DNA of 64,000 bases from Lachnospiraceae bacterium. GTDB lineage: Bacteria > Bacillota > Clostridia > Lachnospirales > Lachnospiraceae. The stretch is taken from the NCBI GenBank assembly GCA_022791755.1, contig JAAVZR010000021.1:61354-125353 (forward strand). Reading direction: 5' to 3'. Numbering within the stretch: position 1 is the first letter of the stretch; each line of letters opens with the position of its first letter. Below are positions 44,248 through 53,870 of this stretch, one piece after another. The notes under the pieces are model-generated. The model was not told the DNA's origin. It was given only the letters and a program-made list of their open reading frames with translations, and made no database searches. Position numbers and translations under genes: made by a program.

Positions 44248-45661
44248 CGGGAAACACAATCTCTTTTTGCATCTCCTCGTCCTTCTTTCTGTCCTGAGTC
44301 TTCTGGCTGTGGCTGCCGCTATAGGCCTGTTTTACTACGTCTTCGCGATTCCTGAGCCGGAGGGCCTGAGTCTGGCCTCCTGGCCCCATCTGTTTACGGA
44401 GAATTTTTCCCTCTGGATGGATCAGGAAAACGGACAGCTCCGGGTCCAGGAAATCGGCCTTGCGCGTCTGGAGAAATACGGCCTCTGGCTACAGGTTCTG
44501 GACGAAACCGGCCGGGAGGTCTACAGCTATCAGAAGCCGGAGCACCGGCCTTCTTTCTATCCGGCCAGTGAGTTGATGCAGCTTGCCAACAGCCCCTTTA
44601 AAGACGGGACCACTGTTTTCACAGGCAGCTTTGAAGCTTCCGGTCAGACCTGGAGCTACCTCATTGGCTTCCCCTACGCCATCGGAAAGCATCTGATGTA
44701 CTATAACCAGGAAAATACCGGCCGTCTCTTTCCCCTGGCTCGCTCCGTCCTACTATTGGCCTTTGTGATCCTGTTTGCTCTGGTGTTCGGCTGCGGAATA
44801 TGGCTCTCCCGCAAGCTGTCCATTCTCACCGGTGCCATCAGCGATATCACCCTGCGTACCTACCGGCCTCTTCCTCCTTCCGGCGTCTTCGGCCAGGTCT
44901 GCGAGGCGCTCAATATCATGGACCAGGAAATCCGGCAAAGCGACCGGCTGAAAGAAGAGACGACCCGCACGCGTCAGGAATGGATTGCCAACATCAGCCA
45001 TGATCTGAAGACTCCCCTTTCCCCCATCAGAGGCTATGCGGAGCTTCTCTCAGGTCCCCTCCCTGACGCCCCCCAACCCGTACAGGAATACGGCCGTATT
45101 ATTCTAAAGAACGCCACCCACATGGAAAAGCTCATCAATGATCTGAAGCTCACCTATCAGCTGGAGGCCCGCGCTCTGCCCTGTCATCTCAAATGTGTGC
45201 GCCTGGTTCGCTATCTGAGGGAGCTGTTAACCGATATTCTCAATGATCCTGCTTTTTTGGGCCGCATAATCGAATGGGAAGGCGAAGCCTCGGAGATTTC
45301 TGTTCTTATCGACCCTGACCTGTTTCGCCGTGTGATACAAAACCTGGTCAGCAACGCCCTTTTGCACAATCCGCCCCCGGCAAAGGTCTCGGTCTCCGCC
45401 GTCTCCTTGTCGGGAAAGGTACGCATCATGATTCGCGATAACGGCTCCGGCTTAAATCCTGAGGATCTGTCCGGACTCTTTGACCGCTATTACCGGGGAA
45501 CCAGCACGAAAGAAAAGCCGGAGGGAACCGGCCTGGGCCTGGCCATCGCCAGACAGATCGTCTTGCTCCACGGAGGGGATATCTCCGTGGCCAGCGAAGC
45601 CGGGATCGGCACCGAATTTACGATTTATCTTCCTGCGGACATGTCCTATGGAGAAATTTAA
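44237..45661 (+). CDS. Sensor histidine kinase
   Basis: The 474-aa protein has a helix at about 10-35, an extracytoplasmic domain of about 130 residues, a second helix (about 170-195), HAMP, a HisKA domain with the acceptor His in NISHDLKTPLS, an N-box VSNALLHN and the GTGLGLAIARQIVLLHGG ATP-binding motif. The external domain is larger than in the 12-kb kinase, so it may sense a soluble ligand. It is coupled to the upstream regulator. Confidence 0.93.
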   Translation: MKNSGKHNLFLHLLVLLSVLSLLAVAAAIGLFYYVFAIPEPEGLSLASWPHLFTENFSLWMDQENGQLRVQEIGLARLEKYGLWLQVLDETGREVYSYQKPEHRPSFYPASELMQLANSPFKDGTTVFTGSFEASGQTWSYLIGFPYAIGKHLMYYNQENTGRLFPLARSVLLLAFVILFALVFGCGIWLSRKLSILTGAISDITLRTYRPLPPSGVFGQVCEALNIMDQEIRQSDRLKEETTRTRQEWIANISHDLKTPLSPIRGYAELLSGPLPDAPQPVQEYGRIILKNATHMEKLINDLKLTYQLEARALPCHLKCVRLVRYLRELLTDILNDPAFLGRIIEWEGEASEISVLIDPDLFRRVIQNLVSNALLHNPPPAKVSVSAVSLSGKVRIMIRDNGSGLNPEDLSGLFDRYYRGTSTKEKPEGTGLGLAIARQIVLLHGGDISVASEAGIGTEFTIYLPADMSYGEI

Positions 45662-45698
45662 GCCAGAATTAAGTTTCCCCAAAGCTCTGCCTAAGACC

Positions 45699-45733
45699 AA
45701 TGGTCTATGCTTTATGCATAGACCATTTTCATT
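45699..45733 (+). terminator. Hairpin between kinase and ABC genes
   Basis: A 12-bp perfect stem AATGGTCTATGC / GCATAGACCATT with loop TTTAT is followed by TTCATTTT. It sits 38 bp past the kinase stop and 25 bp before the ATPase start, so it could terminate or attenuate readthrough into the exporter genes. Confidence 0.7.
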
Positions 45734-45752
45734 TTGGAGAGAGGAGATTTTT

Positions 45753-46628
45753 ATGAAGCTACAGTTACAGCATTTAAGTAAAAGCTATGGCCCCAAGCGC
45801 TCGGTAAACAATATAAGCGCCACCCTGACCCCGGGCGTATACGGCCTGTTGGGGGCCAACGGCGCCGGCAAGACCACCCTGATGCGGATGATCTGCGGTG
45901 TCCTGACCCCCACTTCTGGTCAGATCCTTTTCAACGGAAAGCCCATAGATGTCCTGGGCGAACGCTATTACGCCCATCTGGGCTATATGCCCCAGGACTT
46001 CGGTTTCTATTCGGATTTCACCGCCCGGGAATTTCTGTTTTATATGGCCGCCATAAAGGGGTTGGGCAAAAAGGAGGCGATCCGCCGCACCGAACGGCTT
46101 CTTGCCATGGTCAACTTGCAGGATATGGCAGATAAGAAGATCCGATCCTATTCCGGCGGCATGAAGCAGCGCCTGGGAATCGCCCAGGCCGAATTGAACA
46201 ATCCGGCTATCCTCATACTGGATGAACCTACCGCCGGACTCGATCCCAAGGAACGGATACGCCTGCGCAATGTTATCTCCGGTTTTTCCAGAGAAAAGAT
46301 CATCATTCTGTCCACCCACATCGTGTCAGACGTCTCCTATATCGCAGACACGATTCTGATGATGAAACAGGGACGTTTTCTGATACAGGAACCTATGGCT
46401 ACGGTCACAGACACCATAAACGGCAAAGTCTGGGAAATCCTCACCGACGAACACCAGGTCACAGAGTATACCCGGCATTTTCAGGTGGTCAATCTGCGCC
46501 ACGAAGGAGACCAGGTACGCCTGCGCATCGTACACGAGACACCGCCCACGCCTGACGCCCGCAGCTCTGCCCCTAACCTGGAGGATCTGTTTCTGTATCA
46601 TTTTAACGGGGAGGAACAAGCCTTATGA
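45753..46628 (+). CDS. ABC exporter ATP-binding protein
   Basis: The 291-aa ATPase has Walker A GANGAGKTT, signature YSGGMKQRLGIAQ and Walker B LILDEPTAGLDP with a LSTH switch. ATG 45753 has GAGGAG upstream; longer in-frame readings overlap the kinase and the hairpin. Its stop overlaps the permease ATG (46625-46628). Confidence 0.94.
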   Translation: MKLQLQHLSKSYGPKRSVNNISATLTPGVYGLLGANGAGKTTLMRMICGVLTPTSGQILFNGKPIDVLGERYYAHLGYMPQDFGFYSDFTAREFLFYMAAIKGLGKKEAIRRTERLLAMVNLQDMADKKIRSYSGGMKQRLGIAQAELNNPAILILDEPTAGLDPKERIRLRNVISGFSREKIIILSTHIVSDVSYIADTILMMKQGRFLIQEPMATVTDTINGKVWEILTDEHQVTEYTRHFQVVNLRHEGDQVRLRIVHETPPTPDARSSAPNLEDLFLYHFNGEEQAL

Positions 46629-47860
46629 AAACACTGGTTCGATATGAATTTCAGAAAATCCTGCGCAAAAAATCCACTCTGATCATACTCGCGGTCAGCC
46701 TTCTTGTCACAGCCTTCTTTTATATCCTGCCCATCCTCCAGTATCAGACCTACGACCGGGAGGAGGTGATCCGGGGATTGGCCGGAATCGCCTTCGACAG
46801 GGCCCGGTATGACCAGCTGTCCGTCGTTCTCACCGACGATTATATCTGCGAAGCCTTCCGACAGTATCAGGAGCTTTTTGAGAATCCCGATAATATTGGC
46901 TATGACGGGAATGATTCGTTTCTGATCGGCGATGCCTACTGGAATTTCGTGGCGCCCCGGGAAAATCTTCTGTACATGTTAGCCGCCAACTACGACGCGC
47001 CGGGGGAGATCACCGGACTGAACCGGCTGCCTCATATGGATCTGGAAGCCGGAGCCGGCTTCTACCAGGCACGGGAAGAAAAGATCTCCCTTCTCTTAGA
47101 TACCCCCTCCCGGCAGCTGTCTCAGGCTCAGAAATCCTACTGGCAGAATCTGAACAGCCAGGTCGATATCCCTCTGTCTTACGGCTATTACAAGGGGTGG
47201 GAGATTATCCTGGAGAGCTTTGAACTGCTCATGTTTGCGCTTCTGGCTGTCTCCATTGTGCTGGCACCTGTTTTTGCCGGCGAATACCAGGCAGGCACCG
47301 ACGCAGTCATCCTGTCGGCCCGCTATGGAAAGACCAGGCTGGTCACAGCCAAAATCCTGGCCTCGTTCCTCTTCGGGCTGACTGCCTTTACGCTTCATAT
47401 CCTGGCAGCCTTTGGCCCTCTGCTTCTGACCTTTGGCACGGACGGATGGAATCTTCCCCTGCAAGCCGCCGGCACCACCATACCCTACCCTTTTACCTTT
47501 ATGCAGGCTGTCCTTATTAATCTGGGAATCCTGTATCTGGTGCTTCTGGCTGTCATCAGTCTGACGCTGCTTCTGTCTGCCAGAATGAAAAGCCCCTATA
47601 CGGTTCTGATGGTCCTCGTACCGGTACTTTTTCTTCCCATGTTTCTCTCGCCCAACGGGACTACCGGTCTCTACAATCTGACGCTGTTTTTGCTGCCCTA
47701 CCGTGCTTCAATGCCGGAAATCGGCAAATATATTTCCTATCAGCTGGGCGGTCTGGTTTTTGATGTGCTGTCCATGAGAGCCATCGTCTATACGCTTGTA
47801 ACCGTATGCCTGCTGCCTCTGATTCGCACCGGCTTTAGAAAGCATCAGGTGGGCGCATAG
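46625..47860 (+). CDS. ABC exporter permease
   Basis: The 411-aa membrane protein has one N-terminal helix (about 18-38), an extracytoplasmic domain of about 140 residues, and five more helices from about 195 on. The GEYQAGTDAVILSARYGKTRL loop after the second helix resembles ABC-2 permeases of the YhaP/bacitracin-resistance kind. It ends 1 bp from the convergent HNH gene. Substrate unknown. Confidence 0.88.
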   Translation: MKTLVRYEFQKILRKKSTLIILAVSLLVTAFFYILPILQYQTYDREEVIRGLAGIAFDRARYDQLSVVLTDDYICEAFRQYQELFENPDNIGYDGNDSFLIGDAYWNFVAPRENLLYMLAANYDAPGEITGLNRLPHMDLEAGAGFYQAREEKISLLLDTPSRQLSQAQKSYWQNLNSQVDIPLSYGYYKGWEIILESFELLMFALLAVSIVLAPVFAGEYQAGTDAVILSARYGKTRLVTAKILASFLFGLTAFTLHILAAFGPLLLTFGTDGWNLPLQAAGTTIPYPFTFMQAVLINLGILYLVLLAVISLTLLLSARMKSPYTVLMVLVPVLFLPMFLSPNGTTGLYNLTLFLLPYRASMPEIGKYISYQLGGLVFDVLSMRAIVYTLVTVCLLPLIRTGFRKHQVGA

Positions 47861-47861
47861 C

Positions 47862-48998
47862 TTACAGGGGGCGCTGCCAGCCGGCCTGAGATCCGAAAGT
47901 TTCCGAATCCGAAGCAGCGCCCCCGATTTTCGTACCGTCCAGCCATTTCCATTCGGTCAGAAACATATCCTCCAGTTCCCTGTCGCTCTTTTCCAGCAGC
48001 CAGCCGCAGTACACTCCCTTTATAAAATCCTTTCTGCCTTTTGTGCTGCGTGCGTTGGCCTCCATGGTTCTGCGGAGAAAGAGCAGTCCCTCCTCCCTGG
48101 TCCTGCCCCGCCTTACGGCATGATTAAGCTCCTCCTTGATATCCTCGTACACATAAGAAAAAATACCGCTCCAGCGCCTGCCCAGGTCAAAGAGACGCTC
48201 CATATTGGCAATCCGCTTTTCCGTATTCCCGTCGCCGCCGGGTCCCGGTTTCATGACAATATGTCTGGAAGGCTCCTCCGATACCTGGAAGCGGATCTCA
48301 TCCTTTCCGGCGCGCAGATAAGGCAAAAAAACCGTGCGCAGCTCCCCCGGCCCCAGATCCGGCGACGCCACAGGATTTTTCGTATGCTTTCCCCGGGGAC
48401 CATTACAGTCGCGGCAAACCGGCAGAAGGTTATAGGGGTGCAGAGCCAGGGCAGGGTATTGTTTCCTGGGAAAGTAGTGGTCCACCTCCCCTTCTCCCAG
48501 ATGAAACAGATTTTCCTTCACGCACACCGGACATACTCTGCCGTTTTCTCCGTTTGCCTCCTCATACTCCTTTTGCAGCAGAAAGACGCTGAAAGAATCT
48601 TCCTTTTCCGGCAAACCCTTCCTGATGATATCATACAGATCATTACACAGCCGGCTCAAAATCTCCAGCGGTCTCTCCTGCCCATCGCCGGAAGCCGACC
48701 TGCGGTGCAGTCCATAAGCCCCGTCATCAATATGCTTCACATACTCTCTGTCACTGGCAAAAGCCCGGCATGCTTTTGTGCGCTCCAGGTATGTCAGCTG
48801 AAACAGCGCTTCGATATCTCTGCGGATTTTTTTCTGTCCGAACAGCGCCCGCAAATCCGGCTCGATCCCTTTTTCCAGTTCGTCAAAATCCAGCTCCCGA
48901 ACCAGCGTTTTTACCGAATCGTCCAAAATCGTCTGCACCATATCCATGACCCGGTCAAGGACTCGGGAACACTTTGCCTGTTTTACAGCTAAAAACAT
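47862..48998 (-). CDS. HNH endonuclease, PtuB-like effector candidate
   Basis: The 378-aa protein has a helical N-terminal half (1-150) of unknown role and an HNH nuclease motif: zinc pair Cys156/Cys159, EVDHYFPRKQYP with Asp173-His174, Asn190 (PYNLLPVC), and Cys195/Cys198-Asn199. This pattern matches PtuB of Septu and related HNH effectors. The C-terminal 160 residues are helical and not recognised. Its ATG is 2 bp past the stop of the AAA ATPase gene, so the two should be made together. A nuclease activity is expected from the intact motif; the target (phage, plasmid or host DNA) is inferred. It is the last gene of the nine-gene defence run. Confidence 0.82.
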   Translation of the reverse strand: MFLAVKQAKCSRVLDRVMDMVQTILDDSVKTLVRELDFDELEKGIEPDLRALFGQKKIRRDIEALFQLTYLERTKACRAFASDREYVKHIDDGAYGLHRRSASGDGQERPLEILSRLCNDLYDIIRKGLPEKEDSFSVFLLQKEYEEANGENGRVCPVCVKENLFHLGEGEVDHYFPRKQYPALALHPYNLLPVCRDCNGPRGKHTKNPVASPDLGPGELRTVFLPYLRAGKDEIRFQVSEEPSRHIVMKPGPGGDGNTEKRIANMERLFDLGRRWSGIFSYVYEDIKEELNHAVRRGRTREEGLLFLRRTMEANARSTKGRKDFIKGVYCGWLLEKSDRELEDMFLTEWKWLDGTKIGGAASDSETFGSQAGWQRPL

Positions 48999-49000
48999 AT

Positions 49001-50593
49001 CTATCCCTCTGTTTTTCTCAAATACTGTATTTTATCCAGCAAGCGAAGCCGCAGATAGCCGGAGCCCACATATTTCAGACACGCTTCCAGCTTTTCGATA
49101 TTGTCCACCTCGCTTAAGATCTTCTCTATCTTCTCATATGAATAGGTCCCGACGGAGCTTCCGGTCAAAAACAGGTTCTCCATGATTTCATTACGGCTTC
49201 CGCCGAAGGTGGAGGCACGGATATTCACGCATTGCACCTGCCCCTGGTTCTGCCGAAAATAATAGAGCTGATTGGGAAACGCATCTGTGAGAATCAGGGA
49301 AGAGTGGGTGGCAATCACGATCTCATGATTTCTTGCCGCCCCCTCATAAATCCTGTATATCATGGAAACAAAATCAATATTCCAGTGCTCATTCAGGTAG
49401 ACGTCCGGCTCATCAATCAGAAACAGACATTGACCGGAGCCCTCTCCCCCTCTTCCCATTGCCAGCAGTCCCAGCCGGACTAACAGCATATACTCCCCCT
49501 CGCTGAAAGCATTTTCCTCCAGAAGATCCTCTATACCCTCTATATGAAATCCCATATGCACTTCTTTGACGATCCCTTTGTTGCGGGCAAGTATCAGCTT
49601 CGACAAAAGCTCCATAGGAGTATCATAGAAATCGCTGAGGCTCCCCACGGCAAAGGAATCTCTGTCCCCTTTCAGATAGGGCTCAAACAGAAAGCTGAGA
49701 ACTCTGTCCCCATGGGCGTTTTCCACATCAATGGCCTCATCCTGATAAAGTCTGACCGTGCTCCAGCTTTCCTTATCCTGCTGTCTGGCCTCCTCATACG
49801 CCGGAGCCAGCACGGCTCCATACTGCCAGAGCTCATCTCTCAGTTCTTCCGTCCGCGCCGCGTCCAGAGTCAGAGACAAAAGGACCGGTTCGATTCTGCG
49901 CTCAAGCATCCCCAGAATTTCCCGCCGGCATTTCAGATAGCTCGTCATCTCCTCAGAACCGGCTTCCCCCGGACAGACCGAGAGCAGGGCGGCAAGGACC
50001 AGCACGGAATTCTCTTCATCCACAAACATACTGATGGGGTTTTCCTCCAGGCTCTTTAAGGAAAGCAGCAGCTTTTCCACATCCTGTCTTCGCTCCTCCT
50101 GATTCCTTTTACTTTTTCCCAGCAGGCTTCTGTCAAACAAATCGCTGTAAAGAGATGTTCTGGGGGAATGCACCATGATATCAAAGTAGTTATTGTTGCT
50201 GCCCGATGCGCAGGTAAATACGTAATCAGGAAGCCATTCCCGGTGTCCGTCAAAGGAATGCGGCCTCCACGACCGGCCCTCTTCTTCGGTCGAGACCACT
50301 ATACTGAGCTTTTCATCTCCCTGTCCGTTTCTGACCTCCACCTGATACATCCTCTCCCGCATGATGCGATACACCAGCGTAAAGGCAAAGCCCGGCGCCT
50401 CATTTTGAGCAATCCTGGAAAACAGGAAGCAGATACCTTCCAGAAACACGGATTTTCCCGAACCGTTCAGACCGATAAAAAAGCGCAGAGGGATCTCTTC
50501 CTGAAACAGGTCTGTCGAACCGGGTTCATTAAAAGAAACACAGGTATGTTTCAAATGCTTATATCCGTCAATTTCAACCCTTACCAGCTGCAT
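49001..50593 (-). CDS. AAA/ABC-type ATPase, PtuA/OLD-like
   Basis: The 530-aa soluble ATPase has P-loop GLNGSGKS (41-48), an ABC-like signature FSEGEYMLL (363-371), Walker B CLFLIDEPDVYL with Asp394-Glu395, and the H-loop His430 (IATHSS). There is no Toprim domain, so it is not an OLD nuclease. The helical insert (about 150-340) is too short for an SMC coiled coil. The architecture matches PtuA and the ATPases found beside restriction genes. It overlaps the specificity gene by 20 bp, and the HNH gene follows after 2 bp. Inferred role: sensor or gate for the HNH nuclease. Confidence 0.85.
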   Translation of the reverse strand: MQLVRVEIDGYKHLKHTCVSFNEPGSTDLFQEEIPLRFFIGLNGSGKSVFLEGICFLFSRIAQNEAPGFAFTLVYRIMRERMYQVEVRNGQGDEKLSIVVSTEEEGRSWRPHSFDGHREWLPDYVFTCASGSNNNYFDIMVHSPRTSLYSDLFDRSLLGKSKRNQEERRQDVEKLLLSLKSLEENPISMFVDEENSVLVLAALLSVCPGEAGSEEMTSYLKCRREILGMLERRIEPVLLSLTLDAARTEELRDELWQYGAVLAPAYEEARQQDKESWSTVRLYQDEAIDVENAHGDRVLSFLFEPYLKGDRDSFAVGSLSDFYDTPMELLSKLILARNKGIVKEVHMGFHIEGIEDLLEENAFSEGEYMLLVRLGLLAMGRGGEGSGQCLFLIDEPDVYLNEHWNIDFVSMIYRIYEGAARNHEIVIATHSSLILTDAFPNQLYYFRQNQGQVQCVNIRASTFGGSRNEIMENLFLTGSSVGTYSYEKIEKILSEVDNIEKLEACLKYVGSGYLRLRLLDKIQYLRKTEG

Positions 50594-52604
50594 AATCTGT
50601 CCTCTGTTCCTTTACATCCGCACAAATCCATGTGTCAATGGGAATCGGCTTTCCTCTGTGGTCGAGAATCTGCCTGCGCTTCTCCCCCTGCCTGTAATCT
50701 TCATCATAATCCAGGTACAGCCCCTGCCTTTTTTCCAAAAGGCCCCCGTGCTCCAGCAGACGCACCGCGGCGATCACATCCTGAATGCCATAACCCGGAA
50801 TCTCTTCTTTTCCCAGCCGCATAGACACTTGCTTTCCCACCATGTGACAGGCCAGGGGCTGCATCGCCAGAAGGAATTCTTCAAAAACCGCCTGCTGAAA
50901 AGCTGACAGCCTGGACACAAAGGTGCGGGCCGAGGCCGGAAGCCGTTCAAACCGGGAGTACCCCTTCTCTTCCTCCGGAGAATATTTGGATAAAAAGGCT
51001 TCCGCCGATTCGTCCTCCATATTTTCCACCGCCTGCATTCGCCGTATGTATCCGAAATCCTGCTGCTCGCTTATGATTCCATTCTCCTCCAGCTCTCTCT
51101 CCCGGTCCTCCTCCTGTTTTTGCTCCGGCCGGTAAGCCACCGGCTCCATCCGGATTACATGGATCCTGTCGCTGCCTGTCCGCTTCAGCCGGATCTGTCC
51201 CAAAAATCCGTACCGGCTTTTCCCGTCTGCTCTTCTCGCCTTATCCAAGAACTGTATTTCCACCTCCGGAGGAAGCTGGGATAACCGGATCTTCCCTCTC
51301 TCTTCCCAGGGAACCTGGATACATTCCAAAACGGAATCGTAAAAACAGAGCGTGCCCGAGGGCGCGATCCAATATCTGCCCTCCTGATAGGTCTTCTGTG
51401 CGGCGGCATCCTCCGGTTCGCCCTCTCCCATATGCAGCAGAAGATGAATTCTGTCGTACCAGATCTGTTGCAGCTCACCGAATGCTTTTTTGATTTCTTC
51501 CGCCGTGCGGATATAGGAAAAATAACGGCGAATTTCCTGCGAATACGTTCTCTGCTTTGTCAGGTCCGCCTCCAAAAGAGGAAGCGCCGTCAGCACCTGT
51601 TTGCTTAACGAGCTCTGAAAAGATGTGGAGTTTTTCGCATTTTTCCGAATATACTGCTTTACATAAGGATGGGTCAGCCATGCGAATAAAAAAAGCGGCT
51701 CCAGCAGCTGTCGCTCTGCCCGTATCCTGAGCGTATTCTGGCCAAACACGCACGGCTCCTTTGGCTCTTCCAGCATAATCCCGCATTTTCCCAGCCGTTC
51801 CACACCGTTAATGCGGTTCATCACGATATCGCCTTCATGCAGATAATACAGCTCCAGCTTTTGCGTCTCTGCCTCCAGCTGCGGAGCCTGCGCACCCTGC
51901 ACCTCCCAGTCATCCAGCTGCGGAGTCGCCACATAGCGAACGGACGTGCCGGACGACGATCTCTTTTTTATTGCTCCGTTGAGCAAAATATCCGTCGCTT
52001 CTTCCAGGGCCAGAAAACGCTGCTCCTTTATGGCCTGTTTTACTTCCCTGCCAAAGCAGGATTCAAAGAGGGCGTGCATGGCCTGCTTCACCTTATCCAT
52101 CAACAGCCGTTGCTGCCACTGGCCTTTTCTCAGCATCGTAAGCTTACCGGCAATGACATTCTGTACCTCCGGATCCGGAACAGGGATCCGGAATTTCCGG
52201 AACACAGAAAGGCGCAGGGAGGCGTATACCGCTCCTCCTGCCTCAGCCTGCAGCGCCTCCCGCATGGCCAGAAGGCAGTACATGCCATAAAGCGGCTCTA
52301 CCTGTGACTGGTCAAACTCCAGAGCAATCATATTGTTGCTGGGAGCCATGGGCACCTCAGCTATTCCCACTTTTCCGATGGTACCTGTGCTGGAGCAAAA
52401 CACAGTCCCGGCAGGGGATATCTTCGCCTGCCCCATTCCTTCCTCAGAGAGGCTGCGGGAAGTCGTCTCTAACTCCCCGTTATTTAAGTCCTCCACCATC
52501 ACCCACGGACAGCCGCCCTCCCCGAACGCGTTTTGTCCGCTTTTCAGGTTCGAGCCGGAATAGATCCTGGCCACCTGTTCCAACGGCACGGATTTAACAG
52601 TCAT
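50574..52604 (-). CDS. HsdS-like specificity protein with long C-terminal extension
   Basis: The 676-aa protein has two target-recognition domains of type I S subunits (about 5-165 and 195-370), each followed by a helical spacer; segments such as IYSGSNLKSG, STGTIGKVG and VMNRINGVERLGKCG are characteristic. Residues about 400-676 are an extra region: a beta-rich stretch (400-510), a charged helix, and a winged-helix-like end (SAFQQAVFEEFLLA to DVIAAVRLLEHGGLLEKR). I know no S subunit with this tail. The start at 52604 overlaps the methyltransferase stop (ATGA). It should give DNA sequence specificity to the neighbouring methyltransferases. Confidence 0.8.
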   Translation of the reverse strand: MTVKSVPLEQVARIYSGSNLKSGQNAFGEGGCPWVMVEDLNNGELETTSRSLSEEGMGQAKISPAGTVFCSSTGTIGKVGIAEVPMAPSNNMIALEFDQSQVEPLYGMYCLLAMREALQAEAGGAVYASLRLSVFRKFRIPVPDPEVQNVIAGKLTMLRKGQWQQRLLMDKVKQAMHALFESCFGREVKQAIKEQRFLALEEATDILLNGAIKKRSSSGTSVRYVATPQLDDWEVQGAQAPQLEAETQKLELYYLHEGDIVMNRINGVERLGKCGIMLEEPKEPCVFGQNTLRIRAERQLLEPLFLFAWLTHPYVKQYIRKNAKNSTSFQSSLSKQVLTALPLLEADLTKQRTYSQEIRRYFSYIRTAEEIKKAFGELQQIWYDRIHLLLHMGEGEPEDAAAQKTYQEGRYWIAPSGTLCFYDSVLECIQVPWEERGKIRLSQLPPEVEIQFLDKARRADGKSRYGFLGQIRLKRTGSDRIHVIRMEPVAYRPEQKQEEDRERELEENGIISEQQDFGYIRRMQAVENMEDESAEAFLSKYSPEEEKGYSRFERLPASARTFVSRLSAFQQAVFEEFLLAMQPLACHMVGKQVSMRLGKEEIPGYGIQDVIAAVRLLEHGGLLEKRQGLYLDYDEDYRQGEKRRQILDHRGKPIPIDTWICADVKEQRTDYAAGKG

Positions 52605-53857
52605 ATGGTAAAATCCTCTCTGAAGTAATGTCTCACTATACGTTCCAGTTCTTCCTGTTCCAGCCGAATGCTTTCCCACAGTTCTTTTCCCTGCTGCGTT
52701 CTGTGCATATATTCCGCTGTCTGATAATGACCGGCCCCAAATATATACTCCCTCTCTCTGATCTCGTTTCGCGACGCTGTCCAGAAGATCTCATTTCCGT
52801 CCGTATCACTGCACTCTCCCGTTCCCTTTTTCCAAAGTTCCCATGCCTTTACCGCCGCTTTCATGCTCTGCTCATAGACACGGTCCGAAAACTCATTTTC
52901 CGGTCCGTCATATTCCGGTATGCTGCTGAAAAACACCCTGTGTTCCGGCTTCGCCTGATGCTTTTCCAATAGGATCAGAGAAGATTTACTGACCGTATAG
53001 GGTTTATATATCTTTCTCGGAAGCGATATGACGCCTTCCAGACTGTACTTGTCAAGGAGGCTTTGGCGCATTGTAACCAGATCGCGATTTATCACATTTG
53101 TCAAAAAGCCCTCCGGCACCAGGATGCCGCATCTCCCTCCGACTCTCAGCGTGTCCATAATCTTTTCCACAAAGGAAACCGTCTCATGGATGTCATCGCT
53201 GTAAGGTGGATTTGCCAGTATCACATCCGCCGTCTCTTTTCGTCCTTCCTTCAGAAAATCTCCCTGATACAGCTCTACACCGCTCATATTGCGAAACGCC
53301 ATATGGAAAAAAGCCGCCGTCCGAATCTCTTTATCTATGTCAATCCCAATATATCTGCACCCGCGGCATTCCTCTCCCGCCGCCGCCAGCAGTCTGCCGC
53401 TGCCGCAGACAGGATCCATGACCGTCTCTCCCGGCTTTGGCTTAAGCATTTCGGCCATCATACCAGCCAGAGTCCGGGGGGTAATAAAATAAGATATTTT
53501 CTCCCTGGCGTACATTCCCTGTAACAGGATATCAAACATGGCCCGGACCGACTCCTGTATTCCTCCGCTTTGGGACAATTTTTTTAAGCACCATAGTACC
53601 TCATGCCACGCTTCTCTGCTCAGCTTTCGTAAGGCTCTGCCAAATTCATAGTCCAGCCGGCGCAGCTCCGTGTGCGCAGTCAGAATCTGCGCCGTCACTC
53701 TTTCCCTGTCTTCTTCTCCTGGCTGCGGCAGGAAGTCCCCGCCTGCCCTCAGACCATACAAAAGCAGCGAAAAATCATTTAAAAAGACCACTCCCTCTGC
53801 CCGCCGCAGCCATACCTGTCCCATAAGCTCATCTGCCATCTGGTGTAACCGTGCCAT
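52601..53857 (-). CDS. HsdM-like N6-adenine DNA methyltransferase 2
   Basis: The 418-aa protein has a helical N-terminal domain (1-115), the SAM site DPVCGSGRLL (148-157) and the catalytic NPPY (216-219), followed by a VPEGFL segment. This is the gamma-type HsdM layout, but the protein lacks the long C-terminal tail of classic HsdM. ATG 53857 has AGAGG 7 nt upstream. It differs clearly from the other methyltransferase and is not a duplication fragment. Both have intact SAM and catalytic motifs. Confidence 0.9.
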   Translation of the reverse strand: MARLHQMADELMGQVWLRRAEGVVFLNDFSLLLYGLRAGGDFLPQPGEEDRERVTAQILTAHTELRRLDYEFGRALRKLSREAWHEVLWCLKKLSQSGGIQESVRAMFDILLQGMYAREKISYFITPRTLAGMMAEMLKPKPGETVMDPVCGSGRLLAAAGEECRGCRYIGIDIDKEIRTAAFFHMAFRNMSGVELYQGDFLKEGRKETADVILANPPYSDDIHETVSFVEKIMDTLRVGGRCGILVPEGFLTNVINRDLVTMRQSLLDKYSLEGVISLPRKIYKPYTVSKSSLILLEKHQAKPEHRVFFSSIPEYDGPENEFSDRVYEQSMKAAVKAWELWKKGTGECSDTDGNEIFWTASRNEIREREYIFGAGHYQTAEYMHRTQQGKELWESIRLEQEELERIVRHYFREDFTI

Positions 53858-53870
53858 TTCTTTTCCTCTG

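Noticed and set aside
49001..50593. OLD-family nuclease
   Set aside because: No Toprim domain follows the ATPase domain; nuclease function is probably in the separate HNH protein.
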